NCBI GenBank assembly: GCA_964633115.1
Contig: CAZWEO010000012.1
Coordinates: 1-64,000, forward strand
Source of the DNA: B30-G6 sp964633115
GTDB taxonomy: Bacteria; Desulfobacterota; Desulfobacteria; Desulfobacterales; B30-G6
Reading direction: 5' to 3'
Length of the DNA: 64,000 nucleotides
Below are positions 62,592 through 64,000 of the stretch, piece after piece. Each line of letters opens with the position of its first letter. Position 1 is the stretch's first letter. Under the pieces are notes generated by a model that searched no databases, was not told the origin of the DNA, and saw only the letters and a program-made list of their open reading frames with translations. The translations under genes were made by a program, and so were the position numbers.

Positions 62592-63719
62592 ATGAATCAA
62601 AACAATCCTAAACCTGACATCAAGGATCTCAGCCGCAAACAATTGGCACATTGGTTTGAACAACATGGTATCCGTTCCTTTCGGGCCGACCAAGTATTCA
62701 AATGGCTGTACCTGCACCAAATTGATGATTTTCATCAGATGACCGATCTGGGAAAAAACACGCGTGATTTATTAAGCCAGAATTTCGTCAGCGAGCGTCT
62801 GACTGTAAAGGATGTTGCGACATCCAAAGATGAAACGCGCAAATACTTATTTGAACTTGTGGATGGTAATCTGATCGAGGCCGTGCTGATACCGGAAAAA
62901 CAGCATCACACCCTTTGTATTTCCAGCCAGGTGGGCTGCGGCCAGGCATGTCGCTTCTGCCTGACGGCTCGCACTGGTATGATTCGCAATCTGACATCGT
63001 CAGAAATTATTTCCCAGGTTCGTGATATTTGTCACACCACCGCCGGATCTCAATCTCCCACCAATATTGTCTTTATGGGCATGGGCGAGCCATTGGCGAA
63101 TTACGACAATGTCATCCAGGCCCTGGGGGTCATTACCGACAGTGATGTGGGCTTAAAATTTTCAAACCGGCGTATAACTCTTTCCACAGCCGGCATGGTT
63201 CCACGTATGCCGGACTTGGGCCAGGACACTCAAGTTAATTTGGCGGTTTCATTAAATGCGGTGGATAACCAAACGCGCAGTCATTTGATGCCCATTAATC
63301 GTAAATATCCCATTGAAATGCTTATTGCAGCTTGCCGAGACTACCCCCTCAAGAATCGAAAGAAAATCACCATCGAGTATATTCTGATGAAAGGGGTCAA
63401 CGATTCTCCGGAAGCGGCTAATACCTTAGCCAAACTTCTCGAGCCGATTAAAGCCAAAATAAACTTGATTCCCTACAATGCATATGATGGAAGCCCATAT
63501 GCGTGTCCGCCGCAGGATGTGATATTAAAATTTCAAGACATTCTGATTGCCAATCATTACACTGTTATGATCCGGCGTAGTAAGGGGCAGGATATTTTGG
63601 CGGCCTGTGGCCAACTCCGCGCTTTTCGAGGTGAGCGTTCCAGATTTTCAGAAGACGATCAAGATGAAATTCAAGATTTATTGAATCAGAAAAAAAGTAC
63701 GTTTAACCTCATCAAGTAA
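62592..63719 (+). CDS. rlmN: 23S rRNA/tRNA adenine C2 methyltransferase RlmN
   Basis: The 375-residue radical SAM enzyme has the cluster motif CGQACRFCLTARTG (CxxxCxxC), FMGMGEPLANYDNV, RRITLSTAGMVPRM and SLNAVDNQTRSHLMP. The catalytic C-terminal Cys is in QDILAACGQL. It methylates A2503 of 23S rRNA and A37 of some tRNAs. The ATG at 62592 has AAAGGG upstream; the frame extends to 62547 without a site. Confidence 0.94.
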   Translation: MNQNNPKPDIKDLSRKQLAHWFEQHGIRSFRADQVFKWLYLHQIDDFHQMTDLGKNTRDLLSQNFVSERLTVKDVATSKDETRKYLFELVDGNLIEAVLIPEKQHHTLCISSQVGCGQACRFCLTARTGMIRNLTSSEIISQVRDICHTTAGSQSPTNIVFMGMGEPLANYDNVIQALGVITDSDVGLKFSNRRITLSTAGMVPRMPDLGQDTQVNLAVSLNAVDNQTRSHLMPINRKYPIEMLIAACRDYPLKNRKKITIEYILMKGVNDSPEAANTLAKLLEPIKAKINLIPYNAYDGSPYACPPQDVILKFQDILIANHYTVMIRRSKGQDILAACGQLRAFRGERSRFSEDDQDEIQDLLNQKKSTFNLIK

Positions 63720-63728
63720 ACAGGAAAG

Positions 63729-64000
63729 TCAACCAACCCAATTCTGGATTTTCAAACCAGGTACGCGTTGAAACTCTCTTTCATTGTTAGTGACTAGCGT
63801 AAGGGCTGTTGCTTTTGCGTGTGCTGCAATCCACAAACCGTTATTGCCAATCGGGATTCCTTTGGATTCCAGCAATGCGTGCATGGCGCCATAAGTATCC
63901 CCTGTGTTTTCGGGAATTGGCAAAACAGGAACGAAAGATTTGAATTCCCGAAGCAACTCCAAAACCTTTTTGTGTTGCCTGCTTTTTTCGGCGCCATAAA
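63729..64000 (-). CDS. VapC-type PIN toxin, C-terminal part, cut by the window edge
   Basis: Reading from the right edge, the frame gives YGAEKSRQHKKVLELL, then IPIGNNGLWIAAHAKATALTLVTNNEREFQRVPGL and a stop. This is the end of a VapC PIN domain. At the position of the third conserved acidic residue (the IGANDLW-type segment of relatives) this protein has Gly (GGT), so the active site may be damaged. The first half and any antitoxin lie outside the window. Confidence 0.85.
   Translation of the reverse strand, partial: YGAEKSRQHKKVLELLREFKSFVPVLPIPENTGDTYGAMHALLESKGIPIGNNGLWIAAHAKATALTLVTNNEREFQRVPGLKIQNWVG

Overview
The window looks like chromosomal DNA from an anaerobic Gram-negative bacterium of the Desulfobacterota (the former sulfate-reducing Deltaproteobacteria), most likely a relative of the Desulfobacterales. 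This is inferred from gene content: a giant CoA-type ASKHA activase, a RACo-like corrinoid activator, DUF39 and DUF1786 proteins, REC/PAS/Cache signalling proteins of the type common there, a LexA/ImuB/DnaE2 error-prone polymerase set, and the order ffh-rpsP-khpA-rimM-trmD-PF09936-rplS-rnhB-yraN. No rRNA, tRNA, CRISPR array or prophage was seen.

Layout. 0.2-6 kb: a 1449-residue activase and an MFS permease. 6.4-7.05 kb: a VapBC-type toxin-antitoxin pair with a consensus promoter and a palindromic operator. 7.3-15.4 kb: a minus-strand run (beta-hydroxyacid dehydrogenase-like enzyme, YitT, EamA permease, ACT protein, GalE, shikimate kinase, ClC channel) containing two wrecked genes, half a receiver domain abutting galE and a frameshifted metallo-beta-lactamase. 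15.5-21.4 kb: an orphan Tat-type solute-binding protein, a C-terminally short DUF39 protein, a self-contained small transcription unit encoding a 26-residue peptide, a DUF1786 protein and an M20 peptidase. 21.6-24.2 kb: a Zn/Cd-type P-type ATPase with its ArsR regulator. 24.5-31.9 kb: PLP dehydratase, aminotransferase, SGNH hydrolase and a REC-PAS-GGDEF protein, then a Cache-PAS hybrid histidine kinase split by a one-base frameshift. 31.9-36.4 kb: a nuclease/Fe-S helicase and an insertion sequence.

36.6-43.8 kb is a mutagenic-repair locus on the minus strand, read lexA, DUF72, imuB, dnaE2, with a strong 19-bp palindrome in front of imuB and an unusually dense set of dispersed and tandem repeats between the genes. 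44.4-50.9 kb holds HU, the RACo-like protein, a CPSF-type metallo-beta-lactamase, a LuxR-type response regulator, a phosphopantetheinyl transferase and RsmI. 51.5-56.7 kb is an envelope island of three LPP20/FlgO-type lipoproteins and a trypsin-like protease, lying between rsmI and yraN, which are neighbours in many bacteria. 56.7-62.2 kb is the translation/secretion operon, followed by rlmN and the end of a second VapC gene at the window edge.

The least explained signals are the 26-residue peptide unit (18601-18796), the lipoprotein/protease island, a two-hairpin element found just upstream of both dnaE2 and ffh whose stems change in a compensatory way, a ~260-bp inverted repeat pair, and a 19-bp motif shared by the upstream regions of the two ASKHA activators. 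All are read by eye; no alignment or folding program was run.
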